64,000 nucleotides of DNA from Saccharothrix australiensis (GCF_003634935.1 NZ_RBXO01000001.1:496001-560000), one strand, 5' to 3'; shown: positions 35,328 through 43,387, numbered from the stretch's first letter. The notes: generated by a model not told the origin, from the sequence alone. Numbers and translations: made by a program.

Positions 35328-37298
35328 ATGACCGACATGCAGGCCGGCACCGCCGCCGGCGAGGCAGAGCTGCTGTGGCGCCCGGACCCCGATCGGGTCG
35401 CGGGCAGCCGCATGGCCGCGTTCCGCACCTGGCTCTCCGCGGAGAAGGGCCTGCGGTTCGCCGACTACCCCGCGCTGTGGGAGTGGTCGGTGACCGAGGT
35501 GGAGGCGTTCTGGGGCGCGATCGCCGAGTTCTTCGAGGTGCCGTTCCACAGCGCGCCCACGGCGGTGCTCAGCGAGCGCGTGATGCCCGGCGCGGAGTGG
35601 TTCCCGGGCGCGACGCTCAACTACGCCGAGCAGGCGCTGCGCCGCGACAGCGACGAGGCCGCGGTCGTCTTCCACCGCGAGGACGGCCTGTCGTCCCGGC
35701 TGACCTACGCCGAGCTGCGCGCGCGCGTCGCGGCCGTGCGCGCGGGCCTGGCGTCGCTGGGCGTCGGGCGTGGTGACCGCGTGGTGGCCCTGGTGCCGAA
35801 CTCGCCGGAGGCGCTGATCGCGTTCCTGGCGACGGCGTCGCTGGGCGCGGTGTGGTCGTCGTGCTCGCCGGACTTCGGCGCGCGGGCCGTCGCCGACCGG
35901 TTCGCGCAGATCGAGCCGACCGTGCTGATCGCCGTGGACGGCTACCGGTACAACGGGCGCGGCTTCGACGTGCGGCCGACGGTGGAGCGGCTGCGGGCGG
36001 AGATCCCGTCCCTGCGCGCCACGGTGCTCGTGGAGTACCTGGGCGGCACGCTGCCCGACGTCGTCACGTGGGACTCGCTGCTGACCGGGTTCCCGGGGGC
36101 GGAGCTGGAGTTCGAGCCCGTCCCGTTCGACCACCCGCTGTGGGTGCTGTACTCGTCGGGCACCACGGGGCTGCCGAAGGGCATCGTGCAGGGCCACGGC
36201 GGGATCGTGCTGGAGCACCTGAAGATGCTGGCGCTGCACAGCGACCTGGGTCCGGGCGACCGCTTCTTCTGGTTCACCACCACCGGCTGGATGATGTGGA
36301 ACTACCTGGTGTCCGGCCTGCTGGTCGGCACCACGGTCGTCCTGTTCGACGGCAGCCCGGCCCACCCGGACCTGTCCGCGCTGTGGCGGCTGGCCGAGCA
36401 GCACCGGGTGACGTACTTCGGCACGTCCGCCCCGTACATCCAGTCGTGCCTGAAGGAGGGCCTGCGGCCGGCGGACCGGCACGACCTGGCGGCGCTGCGC
36501 GTCGTCGGCTCGACCGGCGCTCCCCTGACGCCCGAGGGCTTCCGGTGGATCGCCGACGCCGTGGGGCGGGACGTGCAGATCGCGTCGGTGTCCGGCGGCA
36601 CGGACCTGTGCACGGCGTTCGTGGCGGCGTCCCCCGACCGGCCGGTGTGGCTGGGCGAGCTGTCCTGCCGGTCCCTCGGCGCGGCCGTGCACGCCTACTC
36701 CGAGGCGGGCGAGCCGGTCGTCGACGAGGTGGGCGAACTGGTGATCACGCAGCCCATGCCGTCCATGCCGGTGCGGTTCTGGGGCGACGAGGACGGTTCC
36801 CGGCTGCGCGAGGCGTACTTCGACACGTTCCCCGGCGTGTGGCGGCACGGTGACTGGATCCGGATCACCGGGCGCGGCTCGGCGGTCATCTACGGCCGCA
36901 GCGACTCGACGTTGAACCGCGGCGGGGTGCGCATGGGCACCAGCGAGTTCTACCGGGTCGTCGAGGGGCTGCCGGGGGTCGCCGACTCGCTCGTCATCGA
37001 CACGTCGGGAGCCGGGCGGACCGACGGCGAGCTGCTGTGCTTCCTCGTCCTGGAGCCGGGGACGGCCCTGGCGGACCTGGAGCCGCGCCTGAAGGCGGAA
37101 CTGCGGGCCAACCTGTCACCCCGCCACGTGCCGGACCGCTTCGTGCGGGTCGACGAGATCCCGAGGACGCTCAACGGCAAGAAGTGCGAGGTGCCGGTCA
37201 AGAAGATCCTGGCGGGCACCCCGCCCGACCAGGCGGTGAGCCGGGACGCGCTGCGCAACCCGGACGCCCTGCTCCCGTTCCTGTCCCTGGCGCCGTGA
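35328..37298 (+). CDS. acetoacetate-CoA ligase
   Basis: This 656-aa ANL-superfamily enzyme has the length and N-terminal layout (EAELLWRPDPDRVAGSRM, FADYPALWEWSV) of acetoacetyl-CoA synthetases. The P-loop-like core is LYSSGTTGLPKGIVQGHGG; later come YGRSDSTLNRGGVRMGTSEFY and LNGKKCEVPVKKIL, whose second Lys is the adenylation lysine. It activates acetoacetate with ATP and CoA for use as carbon or building units. ATG 35328 is chosen for family fit. A strong bidirectional hairpin follows. Confidence 0.93.
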   Translation: MTDMQAGTAAGEAELLWRPDPDRVAGSRMAAFRTWLSAEKGLRFADYPALWEWSVTEVEAFWGAIAEFFEVPFHSAPTAVLSERVMPGAEWFPGATLNYAEQALRRDSDEAAVVFHREDGLSSRLTYAELRARVAAVRAGLASLGVGRGDRVVALVPNSPEALIAFLATASLGAVWSSCSPDFGARAVADRFAQIEPTVLIAVDGYRYNGRGFDVRPTVERLRAEIPSLRATVLVEYLGGTLPDVVTWDSLLTGFPGAELEFEPVPFDHPLWVLYSSGTTGLPKGIVQGHGGIVLEHLKMLALHSDLGPGDRFFWFTTTGWMMWNYLVSGLLVGTTVVLFDGSPAHPDLSALWRLAEQHRVTYFGTSAPYIQSCLKEGLRPADRHDLAALRVVGSTGAPLTPEGFRWIADAVGRDVQIASVSGGTDLCTAFVAASPDRPVWLGELSCRSLGAAVHAYSEAGEPVVDEVGELVITQPMPSMPVRFWGDEDGSRLREAYFDTFPGVWRHGDWIRITGRGSAVIYGRSDSTLNRGGVRMGTSEFYRVVEGLPGVADSLVIDTSGAGRTDGELLCFLVLEPGTALADLEPRLKAELRANLSPRHVPDRFVRVDEIPRTLNGKKCEVPVKKILAGTPPDQAVSRDALRNPDALLPFLSLAP

Positions 37299-37347
37299 AG
37301 TCCTTGCCGAGACGTACGCCACACAACCCCCGCCTGAACCCACGGTG

Positions 37348-37404
37348 AACGCCCCCCTTACCACCTTTGACCTGCGTGAACAGGGGTGGGAGGGGGGCGT
37401 TTTG
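37348..37404. terminator. large hairpin after the acetoacetate-CoA ligase gene
   Basis: Long arms around AACGCCCCCC (from 37348) and GGGGGGCGTT (to 37401), extended by ACCACC/GGTGGG pairs, end in TTTT. It closes the ligase transcript 50 bases after the stop. Confidence 0.8.
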
Positions 37405-37454
37405 CCAGCCGGGCGCCGACCTGTGTAATCTATGCGTCGTAGCCGAGGGCTCCG

Positions 37455-37544
37455 GGAGGCTTCGCCTAGTCTGGTCTATGGCGCCGCACTGCTAATGCGG
37501 TTTGGGTTTATCGCCCATCCCGGGTTCAAATCCCGGAGCCTCCG
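37455..37544 (+). tRNA. tRNA-Ser (anticodon GCU)
   Basis: A 90-nt class II tRNA has acceptor GGAGGCT/AGCCTCC, anticodon loop CTGCTAA, a long variable arm, T arm CCCGG-GTTCAAAT-CCCGG and discriminator G. CCA is not encoded. It reads AGC/AGU codons. Confidence 0.95.
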
Positions 37545-37549
37545 CAACA

Positions 37550-37565
37550 CCTGGCTTCGGCCGGG
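37550..37565 (+). terminator. short TTCG-loop hairpin after tRNA-Ser(GCU)
   Basis: A 6-bp stem around a TTCG tetraloop lies 5 bases after the tRNA. It could mark the tRNA 3' processing site or a weak terminator before tRNA-Arg. Confidence 0.4.
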
Positions 37566-37583
37566 TGACAACTGAAAACCGAT

Positions 37584-37656
37584 GCGCTCGTAGCTCAACG
37601 GATAGAGCATCTGACTACGGATCAGAAGGTTGCAGGTTCGAATCCTGCCGAGCGCG
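37584..37656 (+). tRNA. tRNA-Arg (anticodon ACG), attachment site of an integrative element
   Basis: A 73-nt tRNA has acceptor GCGCTCG/CGAGCGC, anticodon loop CTACGGA and T arm GCAGG-TTCGAAT-CCTGC. It reads CGN codons after A-to-I editing by TadA, which is also encoded in this window. Its 3' part from the anticodon loop is duplicated exactly at 39975-40018, so the gene marks the left end of an inserted element and remains intact. Confidence 0.95.
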
Positions 37657-37658
37657 CA
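37615..37658 (+). repeat. attL: 44-bp direct repeat within tRNA-Arg
   Basis: These 44 bases, from the anticodon loop to just beyond the tRNA 3' end, are identical to 39975-40018. Flanking bases differ on both sides, so the repeat unit is exactly 44 bp. This is the form of att core used by tyrosine integrases that insert into tRNA genes. Confidence 0.92.
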
Positions 37659-37666
37659 GGTCGGAG

Positions 37667-37690
37667 GGGCGGTGCCAGTCGGCACCGCCC
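37667..37690 (+). terminator. hairpin now following tRNA-Arg (inside the element)
   Basis: A perfect 10-bp stem (37667-37676 with 37681-37690) with a 4-base AGTC loop lies 10 bases after the tRNA. It belongs to the inserted DNA and replaces the original terminator, now at 40035-40075. Confidence 0.75.
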
Positions 37691-37803
37691 ATCTGGGTTT
37701 CAAATCGGGTCTCACTTGTACCTGTGCCGACCCGGTTCACGATGTTGGCAAAGCATGGCCTGCCTTGCAGAGTCAGGCGCGCACAGGCACCCCTGCCGCA
37801 CTG

Positions 37804-37986
37804 CCGCTTACCGGTCCGCTCGTCCACGCGCTGCTTGGCCTGCTTACCCCGGCCCTTGTCCTCCGCGCTCATGTACTCCATGTCCGGCGCGACCTCGCCG
37901 ACCATCAGCGCTCCCATCGGGAACACCTGGTCGAACGCCGCCTCGAACCGAGTGCCGTACGGAACTGCCACGACTGCCAGCTCCAT
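37804..37986 (-). pseudogene. pra: truncated Pra-like replication/integration/excision activator
   Basis: From the ATG at 37986 (or a GTG one codon earlier), 61 residues resemble the start of Pra-type activators of actinomycete integrative elements: VPYGTRFEAAFDQVFPMGAL, VGEVAPDMEYMSAEDKGRG, then KQRVDERTGKR. After Arg61 the frame continues into unrelated Cys/Arg-rich sequence and runs into the antisense of tRNA-Arg, so the conserved remainder is missing. In pSAM2, Pra activates the int-xis-rep operon and is repressed by a GntR protein, KorSA. Here a gntR gene lies divergent, 147 bases away. Confidence 0.7.
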
Positions 37987-38003
37987 CACAGATTAAGCCA
38001 GCC

Positions 38004-38013
38004 TGTCTAGACA
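38004..38013. promoter_or_regulatory. palindrome TGTCTAGACA before pra
   Basis: This perfect 10-bp dyad lies 17 bases upstream of the pra-like start, in the divergent spacer shared with gntR. It is a candidate operator for the GntR regulator by analogy with KorSA control of pra in pSAM2. Confidence 0.5.
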
Positions 38014-38096
38014 AGATGAGCGTTGGTGAAGTGCCGATCGACTAGCTCCCTAGGTGGGCTAGACGAGTGACCTACCTTTGTGCGTATAGACGTTCT

Positions 38097-38118
38097 GCAT
38101 ATTCAGACCGCATATTCA
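38097..38118 (+). promoter_or_regulatory. direct repeat GCATATTCA in the gntR promoter
   Basis: Two copies of GCATATTCA start 13 bases apart (38097 and 38110), just before the gntR ribosome site. The low-G+C words stand out and may be promoter or operator elements of the regulator gene. Confidence 0.4.
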
Positions 38119-38133
38119 CGAGACGGGGACGGC

Positions 38134-38976
38134 ATGGCACTCGACCCGGACGATCCGCGACCGCCATATATGCAGGTGGCGAGCGCGCTGAGGGCCGCCA
38201 TCCTGACCAAGGTCTTCAAGGCCGGGGACAAGCTGCCCTCGCGCGCCGAGCTGGCGAAGAAGTACGACGTTGCCCCGATGACCGTGCAGAACGCTCTGCG
38301 CGAGCTGCGCGAGGAGGGCCTGATCGTCTCCAGGCAGGGCAGCGGCGTCTTCGTCAGGGAACGCACCGAACGCCCGGTGGGCCTGCGCCCGCACATCGAA
38401 CGGGCCTTCGAGCAGGACCACGTGACGATCGACTTCGCCGGCTTCTCCGGTGAGACCCTGCACGGCGTCCTACAGGAACCGCTGGACAAGATCCGCATCG
38501 GCCGCCTGACGCCTCAGGCACTGCACGTCCGCATCCTGGTCCCGGACCCGGCAGTCCCGTGGTCCGTCCCCTGCACCGTCGAAGACCGGGCCGACAGCCC
38601 CGCCTTCCGCGAACGCGCGGCCGAGATCATGCGGCGGCACACCCTCGCCATCCTCGACAACGTCACCGAGCTGGGCGCGCTGGGCCTGGTCAAGGACGCC
38701 ACCGCCGAGGTCCGCGTCCACGCGTCCGCCCCGCTGTTCAAGCTCTACCTGATCAACAACAGCGAAGCCTTCTTCGGCTTCTACCCGGTCCGCGAACACG
38801 TCCTGTCCCTGGGCGGACAACCGCAAGCGATCTACGACCTCATGGGCAAGGACGCGATCCTGTTCCACCACAGCGTCACCGACGACGACACCAGCACCGG
38901 CAGTCAGTACGTCGAGCAGGCCCGGACCTGGTTCGACAGCCTGTGGAACACCGTCGCCACGGAGTACAAGCGTTGA
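38134..38976 (+). CDS. GntR-family regulator (KorSA-like element repressor)
   Basis: This 280-aa protein starts at the ATG before ALDPDDPRPPYMQVA; ACGGGGA lies just upstream. The winged helix is at residues 11-76: LRAAILTKVFKAGDKLPSRA, ELAKKYDVAPMTVQNALREL, EEGLIVSRQGSGVFVRE. The C-terminal part (80-280) is not a clear HutC ligand domain and is unrecognised. Divergent placement from a pra-like remnant matches the KorSA/pra arrangement of pSAM2-type elements, where the GntR protein represses pra and itself. The HAD gene overlaps its stop. It appears intact although its element is not. Confidence 0.85.
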   Translation: MALDPDDPRPPYMQVASALRAAILTKVFKAGDKLPSRAELAKKYDVAPMTVQNALRELREEGLIVSRQGSGVFVRERTERPVGLRPHIERAFEQDHVTIDFAGFSGETLHGVLQEPLDKIRIGRLTPQALHVRILVPDPAVPWSVPCTVEDRADSPAFRERAAEIMRRHTLAILDNVTELGALGLVKDATAEVRVHASAPLFKLYLINNSEAFFGFYPVREHVLSLGGQPQAIYDLMGKDAILFHHSVTDDDTSTGSQYVEQARTWFDSLWNTVATEYKR

Positions 38977-39686
38977 CCACGGACAACACCCCCGTGGACG
39001 ACCCCGAGGCACTGCGCCACATCCTGGCCACGACCGACGCCCTGCTGCTCGACTTCGACGGCCCGGTCTGCTCGATCTTCGCCAACGTCCCCGCCCACCA
39101 TGTCGCCGGCCAGCTCCGCCGAGTCCTGGCCGAGGCCGGGCACACCGAACTGCCCGCCGAGGTCGAGAAGACCGCGGACCCCTTCGACGTGCTCATCCAT
39201 GCCGCCACGCTCGGCAGCGACCAAGCCCACCACGTCGAGTCCTCACTACGTGCGCACGAGGTGGAAGCCGCCACGACCGCCGAACCCACACCAGGCGCAC
39301 ACGACCTCATCCGCACCTGGCACGCGACCGGACGCAAGCTGGCGATCGTCAGCAACAACTCACAAGCCGCCGTCAACACCTACCTGCACCAGCACGAACT
39401 GAACCCCTTCGTGCACTTCGTATCCGCCCGCACGGACCCGAACCCTGCGCTCCTGAAACCAAGCCCGCACTTGATCGGCCAGGCCAGCGCCGCACTCACA
39501 ACTCCACCGCCGAAGTGCACCCTCATCGGCGACTCACTCACCGACCTACGCGCCACACGCGCCGCCCGAACCCGTGCCATCGGCTACGCCAACAAGCCCG
39601 GCAAAGCCGACCTGTTCACCGCGGAGCACCCCGCCGCCATAACCACGAGCATGGTGCCCCTCGGCCTCGCCGCACGCTCTCGGTAG
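38973..39686 (+). CDS. HAD-family hydrolase
   Basis: The protein is 237 aa from TTG 38973, which overlaps the gntR stop (TTGA) and is preceded by GGAG 8 bases upstream; GTG 38994 is the alternative. All four HAD motifs are present: LLLDFDGPVC (nucleophile Asp), KLAIVSNNSQ, the Lys in LLKPSP and LIGDSLTDLRA. The cap is an alpha-helical insert of about 85 residues, as in phosphoglycolate phosphatase-like enzymes. The substrate is unknown. Codon use near the 3' end (many CAC, ACA, CGC, ACC) differs from flanking chromosomal genes. It is the last gene before attR, so it is element cargo. Confidence 0.85.
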   Translation: MTTDNTPVDDPEALRHILATTDALLLDFDGPVCSIFANVPAHHVAGQLRRVLAEAGHTELPAEVEKTADPFDVLIHAATLGSDQAHHVESSLRAHEVEAATTAEPTPGAHDLIRTWHATGRKLAIVSNNSQAAVNTYLHQHELNPFVHFVSARTDPNPALLKPSPHLIGQASAALTTPPPKCTLIGDSLTDLRATRAARTRAIGYANKPGKADLFTAEHPAAITTSMVPLGLAARSR

Positions 39687-39974
39687 TCTGCCGAACTTGG
39701 CTCTAGGGGATCAAGGCGCGCTACCGCAGCAAGTGCCGATCAAGGGAAGTTTGCCGCCGCTCAACTCGGGACGATCGCGCGCTCCAAGACTTGGACGGGC
39801 TGGGCACGGCGATCGGCTGCCGCGCCAGCTCCGCCGACTTGCCACTGGCCGGGGTGGGTAGCCCGAAGCCGACCGCAATAGTGACCGCGACGGGATTCCA
39901 TCAGCGGCTACCACTGCACCGTCTGCACCAACGCCAGACGAAGAGGAACGCCTGGTCAGCGCTTCGACAGGTTC

Positions 39975-40018
39975 CTACGGATCAGAAGGTTGCAGGTTCG
40001 AATCCTGCCGAGCGCGCA
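39975..40018 (+). repeat. attR: 44-bp copy of the tRNA-Arg 3' half
   Basis: Identical to 37615-37658. Only the 3' half of the tRNA is present, so this copy is not a functional tRNA. It marks the chromosomal right junction of the insertion. Confidence 0.92.
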
Positions 40019-40034
40019 AGAGCGAGTACAGGCC

Positions 40035-40075
40035 AGGGCCTTGTTCCGGTTGACGGAACGGGGCCCTGATTTGTT
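40035..40075 (+). terminator. displaced original terminator of tRNA-Arg
   Basis: A 14-bp stem (40035-40048 with 40054-40067, two G-T pairs) with a 5-base loop is followed by GATTTGTTGT. It lies 16 bases after attR, where the tRNA-Arg terminator would have been before the insertion. Confidence 0.75.
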
Positions 40076-40304
40076 GTGCGGGTAACTGCTGTCCCACATC
40101 TCCACACGAACGCTCGTGTGCTGTCCCAAGTTCACCGCCAACTCCGCGGCCCGACCGGCGCCAACCTTCAACCGCCGCCGGAAGGTGTCGGCTGTCGTTG
40201 TCGGCGGGCTTCCGGTGTTCGCTCGCCGGCTCGCCCGCGGGCGCCGGGAAAACTCGGTGCGTCGTGCCGGCCCGGTCGTCAGGCTCGGCCGCATTATCGC
40301 CGAG

Positions 40305-40764
40305 ATCACGCGCATCAACCCCGACCACCTCCACCCGCCCCCGGCTACCACCACATCCCGTCGTCGAAGCGGGGCGCACCGCGTACCTCGCCGGGCAGTG
40401 CCCGCTCGACCCGTCCGGCGCCCTGGTCGGACAGGGTGATCTCGACGCCCGGATCGACCAGGTCGCGGCCAACGCCCTCGCCGCCCTGGACGTCGTGGGC
40501 GCGAAGCCGGACCAGGTGGTCCGCTCGGTGATCCACGTGGTCACCGACGACGGCCCGGTGCCGGCCGCCGCCTGGGAGCGGCTCACCGGCTCGGTCATCG
40601 GGTCGGCGTTCACCACCGCGAGCACCCTGCTGGGCGTCGCCCAGCTCGGGTTCCCCGGCCAGTTGGTCGAGGTCGACCTCACGGTGGCGCTGGGCCGACC
40701 CGCCGCGCCCGACGGAGATCCGAGGGGTGGTGCAGGCGCTACCCCCGAACGGGCGCTGGCGTGA
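40305..40764 (+). pseudogene. RidA/YjgF-family protein, broken by two frameshifts and a start mutation
   Basis: The pieces read TRINPDHLHPPP in one frame, GYHHI in the next and VVEAGRTAYLAGQCPLDPSG onward in the third, together forming a normal RidA protein (imine/enamine deaminase). Each shift equals one missing base, at about 40342 and 40362. The codon before TRINPD is ATC instead of ATG. A -10-like CATTAT ends 7 bases before it, consistent with a former leaderless start. The last 130 codons are intact and strongly conserved in style, so the decay is recent or due to sequencing error. Confidence 0.72.
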
Positions 40765-40887
40765 TTCTGCTCGTTCCGCGCGGTCCATACGGTCGGACAC
40801 GGCAAGCGTTCGTCGCGGCACCCGCCCGGCGGACGTGCAGGCGTGACCCGGAAAGCCGGGACACCGATCACGAGGGACGGGACCTGG

Positions 40888-42174
40888 ATGAGAACGACGA
40901 TGCGACGGCTCGGTGGCGCGGTCGTGATGGCCGCGCTGCTGACCGGGATGACCGGCCAGGTCGTCTCCGCCGCGCCGGGCGACCGGGCGGACGCCGTGCA
41001 GTCCGGCGGTGCGCAGTCCGGTGGTGCCCAGCCCGACGGGACGCAGGTCGAGGCGGAGGAAGGCGCGGCACAGGCCGAGTCCACCCGCGCGCGCCGGGAA
41101 CTGCGGCAGGCGATGGACGACGTCGTCGCCGCCGGCGGGGCCGGGGTCGTCGTCCGGGTCCACGACGGCAAGGGCGACTGGGTGGGCAGCGCCGGGCGCG
41201 CCGAGCTGCACCGGTCGGCCGAACCGGTGCCCACCGGGCGGTTCCGCGCGGGCAGCATCACGAAGACGTTCGTCGCCACGGTGGTCATGCAGCTCGTGGA
41301 CGAGCGCAAGGTCTCGCTCGACGACCCCGTCGCCCGCCACCTGCCCCGCTTCGGCGTCGACCCCCGGATCACGGTCCGGATGCTGCTCCAGCACACGAGC
41401 GGCCTCTTCAACTACACCGGTGACGTCAAGCCCGACGGCACGGCGGACCCCGGCATCCCCATGTGGGGCCAGGAGTACGTGGACAACCTGTTCCGCACCT
41501 ACCGGGCCGAGGAGCTGGTGCGGTCCGCGCTGGCCAAGCCCGCCCGGTTCGAGCCGGGCGCGCGCCACGCCTACTCCAACACCAACTACCTGCTGCTCGG
41601 GCTGCTGATCGAGAAGGTCACCGGCACCGGCTACGACACCCAGGTCGAGCGCCGGATCCTCCAGCCGCTCGGGCTGCGGGACAGCAGCCTGCCGGGCACC
41701 CGCACCGGCATCACCGGCCCGCACGCGCACAGCTACTTCGGCTACCAGCACGACGGCCGGCTGAAGGTCGTCGACATCACCCGGATGAACCCGTCCTGGG
41801 CGGGCGCCGCGGGCGAGATCATCACCTCCACGCGGGACCTCGACAGGTTCATCTCCGCGCTCCTCGGCGGCCAGCTGGTGTCGCCCTCCTCGCTGGCCGG
41901 GATGCGGGAGACCGTGCCCGCGGGCCGCGCCGGCCGCATCGGCCTCGGGCTCTTCGAGACCGAGTTCGCCCCCGGCTGCACCGCGTACGGCCACACCGGC
42001 GGCACCCAGAGCGTGACCTCGTACATGTACAGCACGCCCGACCGCGCCAGGCGGGTCGAGTTCTCGATCAACCACGGGACCATCGACGCCGGCGACCCGG
42101 CGCAGCGCGAGAAGTTCGGCAAGGCGCAGGAGAAGCTCGCGGCCACGGCGTTGTGCGGCCCGTCCGGTCGGTGA
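40888..42174 (+). CDS. secreted serine hydrolase (class C beta-lactamase / D,D-carboxypeptidase type)
   Basis: This 428-aa exported S12-type protein has a signal peptide ending near residue 29 (SAAP). Catalytic SITK is at residues 123-126, the second motif is YSNTNY (Tyr-Ser-Asn) near 229, and the third is HTGG near 370. ATG 40888 is chosen so that the signal peptide starts the protein; GTG 40843 is possible. The natural substrate may be peptidoglycan stem peptides or an ester. It is not a proven resistance gene; the family is broad. Confidence 0.9.
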   Translation: MRTTMRRLGGAVVMAALLTGMTGQVVSAAPGDRADAVQSGGAQSGGAQPDGTQVEAEEGAAQAESTRARRELRQAMDDVVAAGGAGVVVRVHDGKGDWVGSAGRAELHRSAEPVPTGRFRAGSITKTFVATVVMQLVDERKVSLDDPVARHLPRFGVDPRITVRMLLQHTSGLFNYTGDVKPDGTADPGIPMWGQEYVDNLFRTYRAEELVRSALAKPARFEPGARHAYSNTNYLLLGLLIEKVTGTGYDTQVERRILQPLGLRDSSLPGTRTGITGPHAHSYFGYQHDGRLKVVDITRMNPSWAGAAGEIITSTRDLDRFISALLGGQLVSPSSLAGMRETVPAGRAGRIGLGLFETEFAPGCTAYGHTGGTQSVTSYMYSTPDRARRVEFSINHGTIDAGDPAQREKFGKAQEKLAATALCGPSGR

Positions 42175-42181
42175 CGCGCGG

Positions 42182-43387
42182 TCACCCCTCCGCGTCCGGC
42201 CACGTGACGGTGACGCGGCTGTGCCGCTTCCGGATGACCGTCCCGGACGCGGGCGGGTCGCCGGACGTCCCGCGCCACACGGTGAAGACCGGCCCCGGAC
42301 CGTCCCGCCGGCCGTCCCAGGCGGTGATCCGCTCGGCGAACGCCCCGGCCAGCTCGTCGGCCCGGCGACCGAAGGCGTGCGCGCCCAGCTCGAACCGGTC
42401 GCCCGCCACCGGGCGGGACACCAGGTAGGCGACGGCACCGCCCCGGACGGCGGCCTGCGGGAACCAGCGGTTGCCCGGCGCGACCAGGTTCGCGCCGGGC
42501 GCGGCCACCAGCGCGCCGGCACCGGGCAACGTCGTCGCCAGCCACAGTTGCAGGTCCTCGACCGGCTCGGCGGCGTCGACCACGACACCCGTCCAGACCT
42601 CGACCCGGTCGGTGGCCGGCACGCCGTCGAGGTCCGGCTCACCGACGCCCGGCTCGTCGTCATCGTCGAACCGGACGACGACCTCCTTGCCGCGCAACGG
42701 AACCACGCGTTCGGCGTGCGCGCCCGCCCCCCGGATCAGCACGAAGCCGCACGCGGTCGAGGACCGGCTCACCAGGCGGTCCCCGACGCGCGCCAGGGCC
42801 ATCGACCGCGTCAGTCCCCGGACCCGCAGGGGCACGACGAGCAGGCCGTCCGGGGTGAGCTGGTCGATCCACGCGGGCGGGACGTCCCACGCGCCCACGG
42901 TGACGATGATCCGGTCGTAGGGCGCGTGTTCCGGCACCCCGTGCTCCGCGTCGGCGAGGACCACCCGCACCCGCGAGTACCCGGTGTCCGCGAGCAGGCG
43001 GCGGGCCCGACCGGTGACGTCCGGGTCGATGTCCACGCTGGTCACCGCGCCGCCCGGACCGACCAGCTCCGCGATCAGCGCGGCGTTGTACCCGCCGGAG
43101 CCGATCTCCAACACCGCCATGCCCGGCTCGATCCCCGCCTGCGCCAGCATGAGCGCCTGGATCTCCGGCGCGGACACGGAGCTGACCGGCACGCCGTGCT
43201 CGTCGCGCTTGGTGACGACCGCCGTGTGGACGGCGTAGGCGTCCGCCGGGTCGGTGCCCGGCGCGAACCGGTGCCGCGGCACCGCGCGGAAGGCCGCCGC
43301 GACCGCGTCGTCGCGGATCGTCCCCAGCGCGAGCAGCTCGGCCACCATCGCCTCGCGCAGCGCGCCCTCGTCCCGGAACGGTCCCAC
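42182..43387 (-). CDS. PCMT-like protein methyltransferase with extra C-terminal domain (FxLD-system type)
   Basis: Of 401 aa, residues 1-215 are an L-isoaspartate O-methyltransferase-like domain: FRAVPRHRFAPGT, then GIEPGMAVLEIGSGGYNAAL (SAM site) and APYDRIIVTVGAWDVPPAW. Residues 215-401 are a second domain found in methyltransferases of lanthipeptide-type clusters (the FxLD system group). Such enzymes methylate aspartate in modified peptides. No precursor peptide, LanB or other RiPP gene is visible within 5 kb, so general protein repair is also possible. The gene is convergent with the hydrolase at 40.9 kb. Confidence 0.75.
   Translation of the reverse strand: MGPFRDEGALREAMVAELLALGTIRDDAVAAAFRAVPRHRFAPGTDPADAYAVHTAVVTKRDEHGVPVSSVSAPEIQALMLAQAGIEPGMAVLEIGSGGYNAALIAELVGPGGAVTSVDIDPDVTGRARRLLADTGYSRVRVVLADAEHGVPEHAPYDRIIVTVGAWDVPPAWIDQLTPDGLLVVPLRVRGLTRSMALARVGDRLVSRSSTACGFVLIRGAGAHAERVVPLRGKEVVVRFDDDDEPGVGEPDLDGVPATDRVEVWTGVVVDAAEPVEDLQLWLATTLPGAGALVAAPGANLVAPGNRWFPQAAVRGGAVAYLVSRPVAGDRFELGAHAFGRRADELAGAFAERITAWDGRRDGPGPVFTVWRGTSGDPPASGTVIRKRHSRVTVTWPDAEG

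Larger units (their letters stand above)
37615..40018 (+). mobile_element. decayed integrative element in tRNA-Arg (AICE-like remnant)
   Basis: These 2.4 kb are bounded by exact 44-bp att repeats in a tRNA-Arg gene and hold a truncated pra-like gene, a GntR regulator and a HAD hydrolase. Stretches 37691-37803 and 39687-39974 hold no recognisable gene. Integrase, excisionase, replication initiator and transfer genes are absent, so it cannot excise by itself. A pSAM2-type AICE origin is inferred from the pra/GntR pair. Excision could still occur if a compatible integrase is supplied elsewhere in the genome. Confidence 0.8.

Noticed and set aside
37476..37715. 79-aa minus-strand open frame across tRNA-Ser and tRNA-Arg (contains GRIRTCNLLIRSQ)
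   Set aside because: It is the antisense of the two tRNA genes, a well-known source of false protein annotations. The same applies to the tail of the pra-like frame and to 39956-40354.
39716..40069. Possible integrase C-terminus between the HAD gene and attR
   Set aside because: Neither strand shows the R-H-x-x-R or Tyr motifs of tyrosine recombinases, so no integrase remnant can be claimed.
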